Assembly: GCA_937900725.1 (NCBI GenBank)
Contig: CALCFP010000218.1
Location: 1 to 8,740, forward strand
DNA from: an uncultured Bacteroidota bacterium
Lineage (GTDB): Bacteria; Bacteroidota; Bacteroidia; Bacteroidales; SZUA-534
Direction of reading: 5' to 3'
Length of the DNA stretch: 8,740 nt
Each line of letters begins with the position of its first letter. The stretch's first letter is position 1. The position numbers and the translations under genes are program-made. Shown one piece after another: positions 1 through 6,832 of this stretch. The notes beneath the pieces were generated by a model. That model ran no database searches, was not told where the DNA came from, and worked only from the letters and a program-made list of their open reading frames with translations.

Positions 1-1
1 A

Positions 2-469
2 AGTGTCGTGTTATTTCAGGGAAAGGATTACCCCATTGGTGCTAATATGGGTTTTAATCGCGCTGTAATAGATAAGTGTGGCATGTTTAATACATCGCTA
101 GGCAGGAATAAAAAGAATCTTATGGCTGGTGAGGAAAAAGATATGTTTGGAAGAGTGAAAAATGCAGGAAACAAGATTTATTATTTTCCTAATGTCATGG
201 TCCACCATATGATTCCGCCAGAACGCACGACACGTTCGTATGTGGCAAGAATGGGAACTGGCGTCGGTGCAAGTGAGCGTTTGCGATGTCAATGTATTGG
301 TAATTCGTGTTTGAGGAAAAGGTGTTTTTCTGAATTGTTGAAGTGGGGAGCTACATTTGCCTTGTTTGTCTTGTACTTGATTAGACTACGTCCTGCTTGT
401 GGAAAAATGTTGATTGTGTTCAGGTATAATGTTAGCCTTTCGTTGCTTGGCTTTCGGAAAATAGATTGA
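2..469 (+). CDS. Glycosyltransferase family 2, C-terminal part (5' end outside window)
   Basis: The reading frame is open to the left edge, so the N-terminal nucleotide-sugar-binding half is missing; the GTG at position 8 is not a credible start. What remains matches the C-terminal half of an inverting GT-A family 2 glycosyltransferase: a GANMGFNRAVIDKCGMF block (acceptor region), LGR, then the acidic GEEKD motif, where the general base is usually found, and the YYFPNVMVHH and PPERTTRSY segments typical of the end of the GT2 domain. After this comes a hydrophobic stretch (about LLKWGATFALFVLYLIRL), which may anchor the protein at the inner membrane. GT2 enzymes of this type build O-antigen, capsule or other surface glycans, but the sugar and acceptor cannot be read here. 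The DNA is visibly more AT-rich than the genes on the right, as is common for surface-polysaccharide genes. It converges on the YfhO gene. Confidence 0.85.
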   Translation, partial: SVVLFQGKDYPIGANMGFNRAVIDKCGMFNTSLGRNKKNLMAGEEKDMFGRVKNAGNKIYYFPNVMVHHMIPPERTTRSYVARMGTGVGASERLRCQCIGNSCLRKRCFSELLKWGATFALFVLYLIRLRPACGKMLIVFRYNVSLSLLGFRKID

Positions 470-568
470 TATAATGGTAAATCGTATATCCTGAAAAATA
501 CATCATCTTGATAGTTTCGAATTACTCCTTTTGGGGTGTCGCTACTGAATACGATTCGACCATACAGC

Positions 569-607
569 AAAGGCAGGCTTCAATCAATGATTGTAAAGTC
601 TGCCTTT
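569..607. terminator. Strong hairpin between convergent genes, likely bidirectional terminator
   Basis: The arms AAAGGCAGGCTT (569-580) and AAGTCTGCCTTT (596-607) pair over 12 positions with a single G·T wobble. The loop contains a second nested repeat, CAATCA/TGATTG, separated by one base. The A-rich start and T-rich end of the stem suit termination in either direction, and it sits between the stop of the glycosyltransferase (469) and the stop of yfhO (629). There is no long T-run beyond the stem, so efficiency is uncertain. Confidence 0.7.
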
Positions 608-628
608 GTTGTTCGTATGTTTGTGAAC

Positions 629-3061
629 CTATTGAATGTCAGGTTTCATCATTTTTCGTATTCCCCATCCAATGCTGAATGCAACAAACGTCAGCATTGC
701 TATGGCAAATGCGACCGAAATCTTGTCGCCTTTGTATATTTGGGTGGGCCTGAATTCGAATCTGATTTGATGGCTGCCTTCTGGTATGTTCAATGCCCTT
801 AGTACGTAATTGACGCGGAATATTTCTGCCTTCTGGCCGTCAATGTAGGCATTCCATCCGTAAGGATAGTATATCTCGGAGAATACTGCTGTCTTGTCAG
901 TCGATGTGCTTGACGAGTATTCCAGTACGTCAGGGCTGTATTTGGTCAGCTTAATGAATGCCGTTGAGTCGTGTGTTGTGTTGAAGTTGTCTATCAGGTT
1001 GCCGAATTTTGCATCTGTGACAATTGTGTTTTTAATGTTGATGCTGTTCAGTGCGTCCGATTCCTCTTTTGGTGAATTAGCCACTACAAGCGAATCCGCA
1101 AACCAGCAGTTGCCCATTGCCTCAGGGTTCAACATTGGTGTCGCACCATCCTTTGTGTCTTGGATGAAGTATTTGGTGTTCAGCATGTTATATACGCTCA
1201 TGTTGCCTTTTGAGATGTGTGCGTCTATCAAGTCCTGGTAGCGACGCAGTTTTGAGGCATGGTATCCGCCTACTGATTTCAGGTAGTACGATGTGCGTGC
1301 GTCGTTGAATGTGTTGGTCGTTAGGTTCATTACTCGGAAATTCGGGTCCTTGTCTTTTAGAATCTGTTCCTCGTATGGTAGCATGTCAAAATAGCTCTTC
1401 TTGTCTTTGGGGGTTACAAAATTGTCATCATTGAAATACCGCTTGTTTACAGGCCATAAGTCGGCTAGGATAAGGCATCCAAGAACTGGCAGAAAGTATT
1501 TCGGCTTTATCTTTTCGTTGACAAACAGCAATATGACAACCACGGCCAATGTTATGAATGCGAATGAACGGAATGCATCTGACGTGAGCATTGTGGCGCG
1601 TTCGTTGAGGATGAGTTCGTTGACCCAGTCTGGCAATTGACGGAATATCTGCCCGTCATTGACTGATGTGAAACTAAACAGTGATTTGCCGAAAATGGCA
1701 AGGAACAGACAGATGAAGCCTGTTATTCCTCCTGACATCAGAATGCTTTTCTTGAGTTCTCGTTTGTCAATTTTCTTGTCTATTATTTGCTGTAAGGCAA
1801 TGAAGCCGAGTAGGGGCATTGCCACTTCTGCTACGACTAGGATTGAAGATACGGCCCTGAACTTGTTGTACATTGGGAAATAGTTGAAGAACAGGCTCGT
1901 CAGTCCTTCAAAATGTCGCCCCCACGACAGCATTATTGAGAATAATGTCGCAACAAGCAAAGCCCATTTGTATGGACCTTTGACTATGTAAAGACCTAAT
2001 ATGAAAAGGAAGCAAATTATGGCTCCTACGTAAACCGGGCCTTCGGTAAATGGCTGGTCTCCCCAATATGAAGGTACGCTTTTGCAGAATTGCTTGGCAT
2101 TTGCCTTTGGTACGCCTTGCTTTACCATATTTTTATACATGTCGGAATTTGTCCCGACGTCGAAGTGTGACGAACCGCCGTTAAAGTTGGGAACCAACAG
2201 GGTCATTGTCTCGTCTATGCCGTAACTCCAGCTTGTCGCATAGTCAAAGTCGAGGCCTTTCTGTCCATTGGAATTAAGTTCTGAATGCCCGCCTCGCATC
2301 GTCTCCTTTACGTATTCTGAATTCGACTTTATGTTGCAGTAACCTGTTCCAAGACCTATGCCAAGGGATATCGCAAAAACGGCTATGCCTATTGCCAAAT
2401 CCTTTAAGCGTTTCTCCTTTATGTGGATGTACAATTCAGCCGCACCTAATATCCCAATCATCAGCATGAAGTAATACGCCATTTGTGGGTGAAGTATCAT
2501 GCCAAACGAAGTGAAAAGCATGGTAAGGCTTGCTCCGAGAAGGTATCGTTTCCTGAAAATGTAGATAAAGCCCGCCATCACAGACGCCATATAGCCAATG
2601 GCATATACTTTGTTTAAGTGCCCTGCGGCAATAATTATCAAGAAATATGTGGATAGGGTGATGGCTATGGAACCGATGATTGCCAGCCATTTGTCAATAT
2701 CGAAGGCGCGCAGCAGTATGAAGAATCCAAAAAGGTATGTGAGAAACCAGGCCCACACTGACCCTAAGAACAAGGTATATGCGTTACGTAGGATCTTGAT
2801 GATTTTTGACGATGTTGTTGGAAGACTTATTTGATAGGTAGGCATGCCTCCAAATAGTGAGTTCGTCCAGTACGATGTGTGGCCGCTTTCTTTCGCATAC
2901 TCATTAACCTCATGGCTATTACATTGGCCGCTAAGTATGTCACCTTGATATACTACTTTTCCATTCAGCACAGGCGCGCAGTATGCCATTGCCAGTCCAA
3001 TGAATATTGCAATGCCCGCAATATAAGGCGCTAAACTTTTTAGATTGAATTTTTTAGACAT
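629..3061 (-). CDS. YfhO family multi-spanning membrane protein (GT-C-like)
   Basis: An 810-residue polytopic membrane protein, the usual size for the Bacteroidota YfhO family. A first membrane helix covers about residues 11-31. It is followed by a periplasmic loop with an exposed aspartate (YQGD, D41) and the family-typical YWTNSLFGGMPTY block (about 64-76). Many further helices follow (for example about 95-120, 125-150, 160-210). The C-terminal third is a soluble extracytoplasmic domain with YYPYGWNAYIDGQKAEIFRVNYVLRALNIPEG and FRPTQIYKGD, before a final helix and the basic end RKMMKP. YfhO proteins of Firmicutes act as GT-C-type transferases that use undecaprenyl-linked sugars outside the membrane. 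A similar role in envelope glycosylation is inferred here, without evidence for the substrate. The ATG start gives a sensible basic N-terminus before helix 1. The stop is TAG. Convergence with a GT2 gene fits a glycan context but proves nothing. Confidence 0.88.
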   Translation of the reverse strand: MSKKFNLKSLAPYIAGIAIFIGLAMAYCAPVLNGKVVYQGDILSGQCNSHEVNEYAKESGHTSYWTNSLFGGMPTYQISLPTTSSKIIKILRNAYTLFLGSVWAWFLTYLFGFFILLRAFDIDKWLAIIGSIAITLSTYFLIIIAAGHLNKVYAIGYMASVMAGFIYIFRKRYLLGASLTMLFTSFGMILHPQMAYYFMLMIGILGAAELYIHIKEKRLKDLAIGIAVFAISLGIGLGTGYCNIKSNSEYVKETMRGGHSELNSNGQKGLDFDYATSWSYGIDETMTLLVPNFNGGSSHFDVGTNSDMYKNMVKQGVPKANAKQFCKSVPSYWGDQPFTEGPVYVGAIICFLFILGLYIVKGPYKWALLVATLFSIMLSWGRHFEGLTSLFFNYFPMYNKFRAVSSILVVAEVAMPLLGFIALQQIIDKKIDKRELKKSILMSGGITGFICLFLAIFGKSLFSFTSVNDGQIFRQLPDWVNELILNERATMLTSDAFRSFAFITLAVVVILLFVNEKIKPKYFLPVLGCLILADLWPVNKRYFNDDNFVTPKDKKSYFDMLPYEEQILKDKDPNFRVMNLTTNTFNDARTSYYLKSVGGYHASKLRRYQDLIDAHISKGNMSVYNMLNTKYFIQDTKDGATPMLNPEAMGNCWFADSLVVANSPKEESDALNSINIKNTIVTDAKFGNLIDNFNTTHDSTAFIKLTKYSPDVLEYSSSTSTDKTAVFSEIYYPYGWNAYIDGQKAEIFRVNYVLRALNIPEGSHQIRFEFRPTQIYKGDKISVAFAIAMLTFVAFSIGWGIRKMMKPDIQ

Positions 3062-3100
3062 AAATATTAGAATTATAGATGTTTACTTTAATGTCATATT

Positions 3101-3108
3101 GCAAGGTA
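3101..3108 (-). promoter_or_regulatory. Possible −7 box for yfhO
   Basis: The minus strand reads TACCTTGC, a partial match to the Bacteroidota −7 consensus TAnnTTTG, about 40 bases upstream of the yfhO ATG. The only TTTG further upstream is 26 bases away, longer than the usual 19-21, so this is a weak call. Confidence 0.3.
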
Positions 3109-3174
3109 AAAGTGTGCGAATGTAACATAAATTGCAAAATAAACAGCCTTGCCTTTCGACTTGGATGTAAATAA

Positions 3175-3200
3175 AAATCCCGTCACGTGTGGCGGGATTT
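3175..3200 (-). terminator. Intrinsic terminator of the 176-aa membrane protein gene
   Basis: The arms 3175-3185 and 3190-3200 pair over 11 positions (AAATCCCG/CGGGATTT core, one G·T wobble) around a 4-base loop. Read on the minus strand, the stem is followed by a T-rich tract (TTTTTATTTA). It starts 18 bases after the stop codon at 3219. It should insulate this gene from yfhO, which lies downstream on the same strand. Confidence 0.8.
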
Positions 3201-3218
3201 CTATGTGGAGTGTCGTCT

Positions 3219-3749
3219 TTATTTGTCTTCTGACATAAAGCACTTTCGTGCGTATAGAATTACAACTTCCATTACACCGGTTAAAAGCAATATCTTAAAT
3301 GAAACAAATATGCTTATATTGTTTGTTTGCGCGAACCCGATGTTCCTTGATACAAGGAAGGTTGCTATTACGGATGAAATGAAATCCAAAAAGCCAATGA
3401 TGAACACAAGTATCGCAACTATTAGCAGTCCTTTGCTGATTATGCCATAAATGGCTTGCTTGCGGTTTTGTGGCTTTTGTGTGTCGTATTTCTTCAGCAA
3501 TTCGTATTCTTCATCAGTAATGGTGATGCCATTGTTTTCTACTTCTATGGTGTAGTGTTTCTTTTCGTCTAAATCCCAATACAGTTCATTGGCGGGTATG
3601 TTTTTACGTTGCTCGTCATTGACATAGACTTTCTTTTTGTTCGAGCCACCTATTCCGAGACGTACGATTATGTCTTGTTTGTCTTTTTCAAGCTTCGCTT
3701 TTTCTTCGGCTGTCTTGGCATCCAAAAAGGCCTTTACTTTTTCATCCAT
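3219..3749 (-). CDS. Uncharacterised protein with soluble N-terminus and two C-terminal membrane helices
   Basis: I do not recognise a family for this 176-residue protein. Residues 1-30 are highly charged and likely helical (KTAEEKAKLEKDKQ). Residues 31-90 form a small polar region with LGIGGSNKKKVYVNDEQ and a TDEEYELLKKYD segment. Two hydrophobic segments follow, about 105-132 (LLIVAILVFIIGFLDFISS) and 144-166 (ISIFVSFKILLLTGVMEVVIL), and the end is a short basic/acidic tail. With no signal peptide, the N-terminal region is probably cytoplasmic, giving a hairpin-anchored inner-membrane protein. The gene is flanked by its own well-formed promoter and an intrinsic terminator, so it is probably real and transcribed largely on its own. 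It lies 57 bases downstream of the AlaX stop, so read-through from AlaX is possible. Confidence 0.75.
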   Translation of the reverse strand: MDEKVKAFLDAKTAEEKAKLEKDKQDIIVRLGIGGSNKKKVYVNDEQRKNIPANELYWDLDEKKHYTIEVENNGITITDEEYELLKKYDTQKPQNRKQAIYGIISKGLLIVAILVFIIGFLDFISSVIATFLVSRNIGFAQTNNISIFVSFKILLLTGVMEVVILYARKCFMSEDK

Positions 3750-3780
3750 AGTGTAGTTTGGTGTTAAAAATATTTATGCC

Positions 3781-3811
3781 CAAAAATAAGATTTATTTGG
3801 TTGTTGTCAAA
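3781..3811 (-). promoter_or_regulatory. Bacteroidota-type promoter for the 176-aa membrane protein gene
   Basis: On the minus strand a −33 TTTG (3808-3811) and a −7 box TATTTTTG (3781-3788, exact match to TAnnTTTG) are separated by 19 bases, the expected spacing for the primary sigma factor of this phylum. The start codon at 3749 lies about 30 bases further on. The −33 box overlaps the TGA stop of the upstream AlaX gene. Confidence 0.75.
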
Positions 3812-4283
3812 CATTTTCAACTAACTTGAACCTCATCCGCCAGCGTTTCGATTCCTCGTCCCAGTCGCTGCTTATTATCTTGAAAGTGCCTATTTCGGCA
3901 GTATTGCTTACGTGAAGCCCGATGCATAGGCACTCGTCGTAGTCGCCTACCTTTACTATGCGCACGGTTTCCGATGCACCGTCGGGAAGTCGGGTGAGGT
4001 CGAAACGGTTTTGCGCCTCGGCTTGGGTTATGAATTCAGTTGTCACGTTGAGGTGTTGGCTGATGACGTCGTTTACCGACTTCTCCAGTTGCGACACTTC
4101 GGCCTCCGTCGGGCATTTTTCAAGATGGTAGTCGAGTTTGCTCTTCTTGCGTTCAATATGTGCTTCAAAGGCACGCTTGCAACCGAAAAGGTTTATCATT
4201 GTGCGGTTTACAATGTGCTCTGTGGTGTGCATCGGCGGAAATTCTTCCTTGTTGTGCGCGTTTAGTTCTGTAGTCGTTTCCAT
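3807..4283 (-). CDS. Stand-alone AlaX-type tRNA-editing hydrolase (Thr/Ala-tRNA synthetase SAD domain)
   Basis: This 158-residue protein carries both zinc motifs of the AlaRS/ThrRS second additional domain: HTTEH (H19 and H23, HxxxH) and CIGLH (C120 and H124, CxxxH). Its size fits the short AlaX class. The family hydrolyses wrongly charged aminoacyl-tRNA, typically Ser-tRNA(Ala) and sometimes Gly-tRNA(Ala), in the cytoplasm, which backs up alanyl-tRNA synthetase proofreading. The segments between the motifs (KLDYHLEKCPTEAEVSQLEKSVNDVI and DLTRLPDG) fit the family fold, and the end WRMRFKLVENV is a typical final strand. The ATG at 4283 has an in-frame stop about 30 bases upstream; a later start at M18, just before the HxxxH motif, is possible but less likely. 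Substrate specificity cannot be read from the sequence. I see no clear promoter upstream. Confidence 0.88.
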   Translation of the reverse strand: METTTELNAHNKEEFPPMHTTEHIVNRTMINLFGCKRAFEAHIERKKSKLDYHLEKCPTEAEVSQLEKSVNDVISQHLNVTTEFITQAEAQNRFDLTRLPDGASETVRIVKVGDYDECLCIGLHVSNTAEIGTFKIISSDWDEESKRWRMRFKLVENV

Positions 4284-4443
4284 AGTGCGTTTTTGATGAC
4301 GTAAAAGTAAGTCTTATAATCGGCAAACCGCATATTTGCTGTAATAAAACTTTCGAAAGTCAAGGCCCTTGGCTGATGTGCAACATATTCGGCAGGAAAC
4401 ACTTGCCCAAAAACTCCACAAAATGTTAGTTCATATTTGTTTG
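4284..4443. other. Non-coding stretch upstream of the AlaX gene, left of repeat A
   Basis: No convincing gene lies here. It contains a perfect 12-bp palindrome ACTTTCGAAAGT (4349-4360), directly followed by the near-palindrome CAAGGCCCTTG (4362-4372), in the leader region of the minus-strand AlaX gene. These could be operator-like, but palindromes of this length are expected about twice by chance in a window of this size. Confidence 0.4.
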
Positions 4444-4641
4444 TGTGGGTTCTATAAATAGATTTCGAGAGATTTTTGAAGATGTTTCGGGCGCATTGTC
4501 GGGTGGAAGAAAGGAGCAGTGCGTGCACTGTGACTGCCTGATAGCCAACAAGGTGCCAAGAAATGTCAAAAATCGCCGAAAGGTTCAAGCAATTCATTTC
4601 ATTTGTCGCATTTTTCAAACGGCGTATTTATAGAACACGCC
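4444..4641 (+). repeat. Foldback intergenic repeat, copy A
   Basis: Exact 12-bp terminal inverted repeats GTTCTATAAATA (4449-4460) and TATTTATAGAAC (4625-4636) enclose a region that can fold back over most of its length. Pairings working inward: TTTCG 4463-4467 with CGAAA 4577-4581; GATTTTTGA 4471-4479 with TCAAAAATC 4566-4574; TTTC 4485-4488 with GAAA 4560-4563; TTGT 4496-4499 with ACAA 4548-4551; TGG 4504-4506 with CCA 4545-4547; and at the tip CAGTGC/GCACTG (4517-4530). A linker of 39 bases (4582-4620), unpaired in this fold, leads to a terminal hairpin. The left end and the TTTTGAAGAT block match copy B at 7542-7680 in the same orientation. The outer limits are approximate; the flanking tetranucleotides TTTG and TTTA match at 3 of 4 bases. 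It could be a MITE-like element or a structured RNA. Confidence 0.72.
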
Positions 4642-4665
4642 TTTAGTCCTGTGAAATGAATTGCT
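4588..4665. repeat. 14-bp perfect inverted repeat spanning the repeat A boundary and the promoter
   Basis: AGCAATTCATTTCA (4588-4601) and TGAAATGAATTGCT (4652-4665) are perfect reverse complements separated by 50 bases. The left arm lies in the linker of repeat A. The right arm lies outside the element, within the spacer of the lipoprotein promoter, and its last base is the first base of the −7 box. The terminal hairpin of repeat A is nested between the arms. Confidence 0.7.
4621..4641 (+). repeat. Terminal hairpin of repeat A
   Basis: A five-pair stem, GGCGT (4621-4625) with ACGCC (4637-4641), closes an 11-base loop ATTTATAGAAC. The matching hairpin in copy B has the same stem length, loop length and near-identical loop, but two of its five base pairs differ by compensatory changes. 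Confidence 0.7.
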
Positions 4666-4672
4666 AACTTTG
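4642..4672 (+). promoter_or_regulatory. Bacteroidota-type promoter for the C45-family lipoprotein gene
   Basis: TAACTTTG (4665-4672) matches the −7 consensus TAnnTTTG exactly. A −33-like TTTA (4642-4645), one base off TTTG, lies 19 bases upstream and abuts the right end of repeat A. The start codon at 4694 is 21 bases after the −7 box, so the leader would be short. Confidence 0.65.
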
Positions 4673-4693
4673 CAACTCGCGAAAAAACTGATT

Positions 4694-5836
4694 ATGAAAC
4701 GCTGTTTAACGTTGATTGCTATATTGTGCGCTATGATGTTTGCATCTTGCAATAAGACGGATAAGGTGGAGACCGATGGCAACGGTCGCCTGTATGACAA
4801 TGGCGGAATAGCCGTTATCGACCTTTATGGAACTTGGTACGAGATGGGCCGTCAGTACGGATTGCTTGCAAAAGGCCGTATGGATGATGTGCTGTGCTAT
4901 CTCGACCGTAAAATTGGCCCTGAACCCGAAAAAATGGCTTCGGCCACCGATATCGCCAACAGGCTTTATGCCAATTATCCGAAGCATTTGAAGGATTTCT
5001 TCGATGGTGTGGTCGCTACGTCGGGATTAAGTCTTGACAGGGTCAGGCTGTGCAATGCTGTCGAGTATGTCGAGGGTGTGTTTATGTGTTCCGCTATGGC
5101 GGTGTGGGACGATTTTGCAGACGGAAAGTTGGTGTTCGGGCGCAATTACGACGCGGTGAATTATTCCGATATCGACAGCGATGTTGTTGTGACAGTGTAC
5201 CATCCCGCAGGCGGAATTGCCGTTGCAACGGTTGGATATGCAGGTGAATTGTATTGCGTTAACGGGTTCAGTTCCAGCGGTTTGTTTGTGGAACTCAATA
5301 ATGGTATGCCGTCAGCGGGAACGAAGATTGATTGGAGTCTTTGCCCCAGCACGACAACACTGTTCGATATGCTTTTCAGTGCCCGCAATCTTGATGATGT
5401 CGATGCATTTTTCAGAAATACATCAAGTTTTGCATCGTTCATAATAGGCGTTGCCGACAAGGACCAGGCGCGTTCGTACGAATGGTGCTCTGCAGGTGTC
5501 CGCCGTGGCGACATCGTGACAGACTCGGGACTTATGATAGGCACAAACCATTATGTTAACGGCGAATGGACATTTTCCGTCCCGTCCGATGCCGACAGTT
5601 GGAATTCTATCACACGGCGTCGCAATCTTGCCGAAATGGCTATGCAGAACAAGGGCCACATTGATGCCGACAAGATGATGGCAATAATGAGCACGTCAAT
5701 CGAAGATGGCGGTCCGATGCATTATCTTACACGTTATCAAATAGTAGCCGTGCCCGAAGATATGGCTTTGTACATATACGTTCCTTGTAACGGCAAATGG
5801 ACAAAGGTCAGTCTTGGCGAATACTTCGAACGATGA
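4694..5836 (+). CDS. Lipoprotein of the C45 peptidase / penicillin acyl-transferase-like Ntn-hydrolase family
   Basis: A 380-residue protein with a lipoprotein signal, MKRCLTLIAILCAMMFASC: basic start, hydrophobic core, lipobox FASC with C19 as lipidation site. The region GTWYEMGRQYGLLAKGRMDDVL (about 47-68) and the core MCSAMAVWDDFADGKLVFGRNYD (131-153) are typical of the acyl-CoA:6-aminopenicillanate acyltransferase / C45 family. C132 is the predicted nucleophile, exposed by self-cleavage after M131. GRNYD, SSSGLFVELNN (193-203) and TNHY (284-287) are further family landmarks. Members hydrolyse or transfer acyl groups on amides, including acylated amino acids, beta-lactams and bile-salt-like substrates; the substrate here is unknown. 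Self-cleavage would leave a lipid-anchored N-terminal chain and a catalytic C-terminal chain in the periplasm or at the surface. I chose ATG 4694 over an upstream in-frame TTG (4661) because it gives a clean signal peptide and lies downstream of a good promoter. Confidence 0.83.
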   Translation: MKRCLTLIAILCAMMFASCNKTDKVETDGNGRLYDNGGIAVIDLYGTWYEMGRQYGLLAKGRMDDVLCYLDRKIGPEPEKMASATDIANRLYANYPKHLKDFFDGVVATSGLSLDRVRLCNAVEYVEGVFMCSAMAVWDDFADGKLVFGRNYDAVNYSDIDSDVVVTVYHPAGGIAVATVGYAGELYCVNGFSSSGLFVELNNGMPSAGTKIDWSLCPSTTTLFDMLFSARNLDDVDAFFRNTSSFASFIIGVADKDQARSYEWCSAGVRRGDIVTDSGLMIGTNHYVNGEWTFSVPSDADSWNSITRRRNLAEMAMQNKGHIDADKMMAIMSTSIEDGGPMHYLTRYQIVAVPEDMALYIYVPCNGKWTKVSLGEYFER

Positions 5837-5902
5837 TTTTCGCATCGTCTATTCCAATTTTTGCCCGTTGCAAGCGTTGAAATATGCCATTCGCGCTTGT
5901 TC

Positions 5903-6664
5903 CTAAATTTCAATTTTCAATCCGTCGTATGCGGGCATAACGTTGGCGGGCAATAACTTTACAAGTTCGTCATACACAGGTATTTTGTGGCTTATGTGTG
6001 TCAGAAATGCGCGTTTGGGGTTCAGTTTCTCTATCACTTGCAAGGCTTCGCCAAGACTGAAGTGTGCATTGTGGCATTCCATTCTCAACGAATTGATTAC
6101 CAGAGTGTCCAGACCTTCAAGTTTCGCCATCTCGTCATCGGGGATAGTCTTGGCGTCGGTTATGTATGCAAAATCCTTGATGCGGAAAGCCGAAGTCGGT
6201 AGCGAACCGTGGTAAACCATTATGGGAGTTACTGTTACGCCGTTTATTTCAAAATCCTTGTTGTCAATAGGATGCAGGTCTATTTCGGGTGCCCCAGGAT
6301 AATGCGGTTCCTTGAAAGCGTATGCATATTCGAGCCTTATGGTGTCGGTTATGCGTTGCTGTGCATAGAACGGAATATGGCGTTTCATAATGTAGTTGAA
6401 CGTGCGAATGTCGTCAATTCCTGCCGTATGGTCCTTGTGCTCGTGCGTTATCAGCACTGCATCTATTTTTGTAATGCCTTCACGCAATGCCGATTGGCGA
6501 AGGTCGGGCCCAGGGTCGACCAGAATGTGCAATCCGTCAACTTCAACATATATTGAACTGCGAAGACGTTTGTCTTTTGGATTAACTGATTGACATACAG
6601 TGCAATTACATCCGATTATCGGAATTCCGTGCGATGCTCCTGTGCCTAAAAACGTGACTTTCAT
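5903..6664 (-). CDS. Metallo-beta-lactamase-fold hydrolase, PhnP-like
   Basis: A 253-residue cytoplasmic protein of the usual length for the PhnP-like branch. The N-terminal GTGASHGIPIIGCNCTVC carries the cysteine cluster (C19, C21, C24), which in PhnP binds a structural zinc. The catalytic di-metal motif is THEHKDH (H74, H76, D78, H79), completed by H152 (VYHG), D170 (YITDA) and H223 (LTHISH). PhnP opens cyclic phosphodiesters such as 5-phosphoribosyl 1,2-cyclic phosphate in phosphonate breakdown. No other phn genes are seen here, so a general phosphodiesterase role is the safer inference. The gene converges on the lipoprotein gene with a 66-base gap and is divergent from the methyltransferase gene. 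Neither the gap nor the 168-base divergent region shows a clear promoter or terminator. Confidence 0.9.
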   Translation of the reverse strand: MKVTFLGTGASHGIPIIGCNCTVCQSVNPKDKRLRSSIYVEVDGLHILVDPGPDLRQSALREGITKIDAVLITHEHKDHTAGIDDIRTFNYIMKRHIPFYAQQRITDTIRLEYAYAFKEPHYPGAPEIDLHPIDNKDFEINGVTVTPIMVYHGSLPTSAFRIKDFAYITDAKTIPDDEMAKLEGLDTLVINSLRMECHNAHFSLGEALQVIEKLNPKRAFLTHISHKIPVYDELVKLLPANVMPAYDGLKIEI

Positions 6665-6832
6665 CTTTACTTTGAAATATAATGCTAAAGTAACTGCATT
6701 ATTGCAAAATGAGGCTTGTTTGCCGAAATCTTTTCTATTTTTAGACCGCCAAAAAAAGGCCGTTCACTATCGCCTGCATTCGCAAAAAGCAGGTCTGATA
6801 TTCAATAATCGTAAACCGATAAGTAATTAAGA

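Noticed and set aside
4349..4372. Palindromes ACTTTCGAAAGT and CAAGGCCCTTG as a regulator operator
   Set aside because: Perfect 12-bp palindromes are expected about twice by chance in 8.7 kb, and no regulator gene is present to link them to.
4262..4618. 118-codon open frame on the minus strand across repeat A
   Set aside because: It overlaps the start of the AlaX gene, covers the foldback repeat, and its composition does not look like a folded protein. It may be a by-product of the repeat, though a search for conserved homologues would settle it.
4661..4693. Earlier TTG start for the C45-family lipoprotein
   Set aside because: It would overlap the −7 box and add residues before an otherwise clean lipoprotein signal peptide.
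5871..5899. Hairpin CAAGCG/CGCTTG between the lipoprotein and MBL genes as a terminator
   Set aside because: Only six pairs, a 17-base loop and no T-run; too weak to call.
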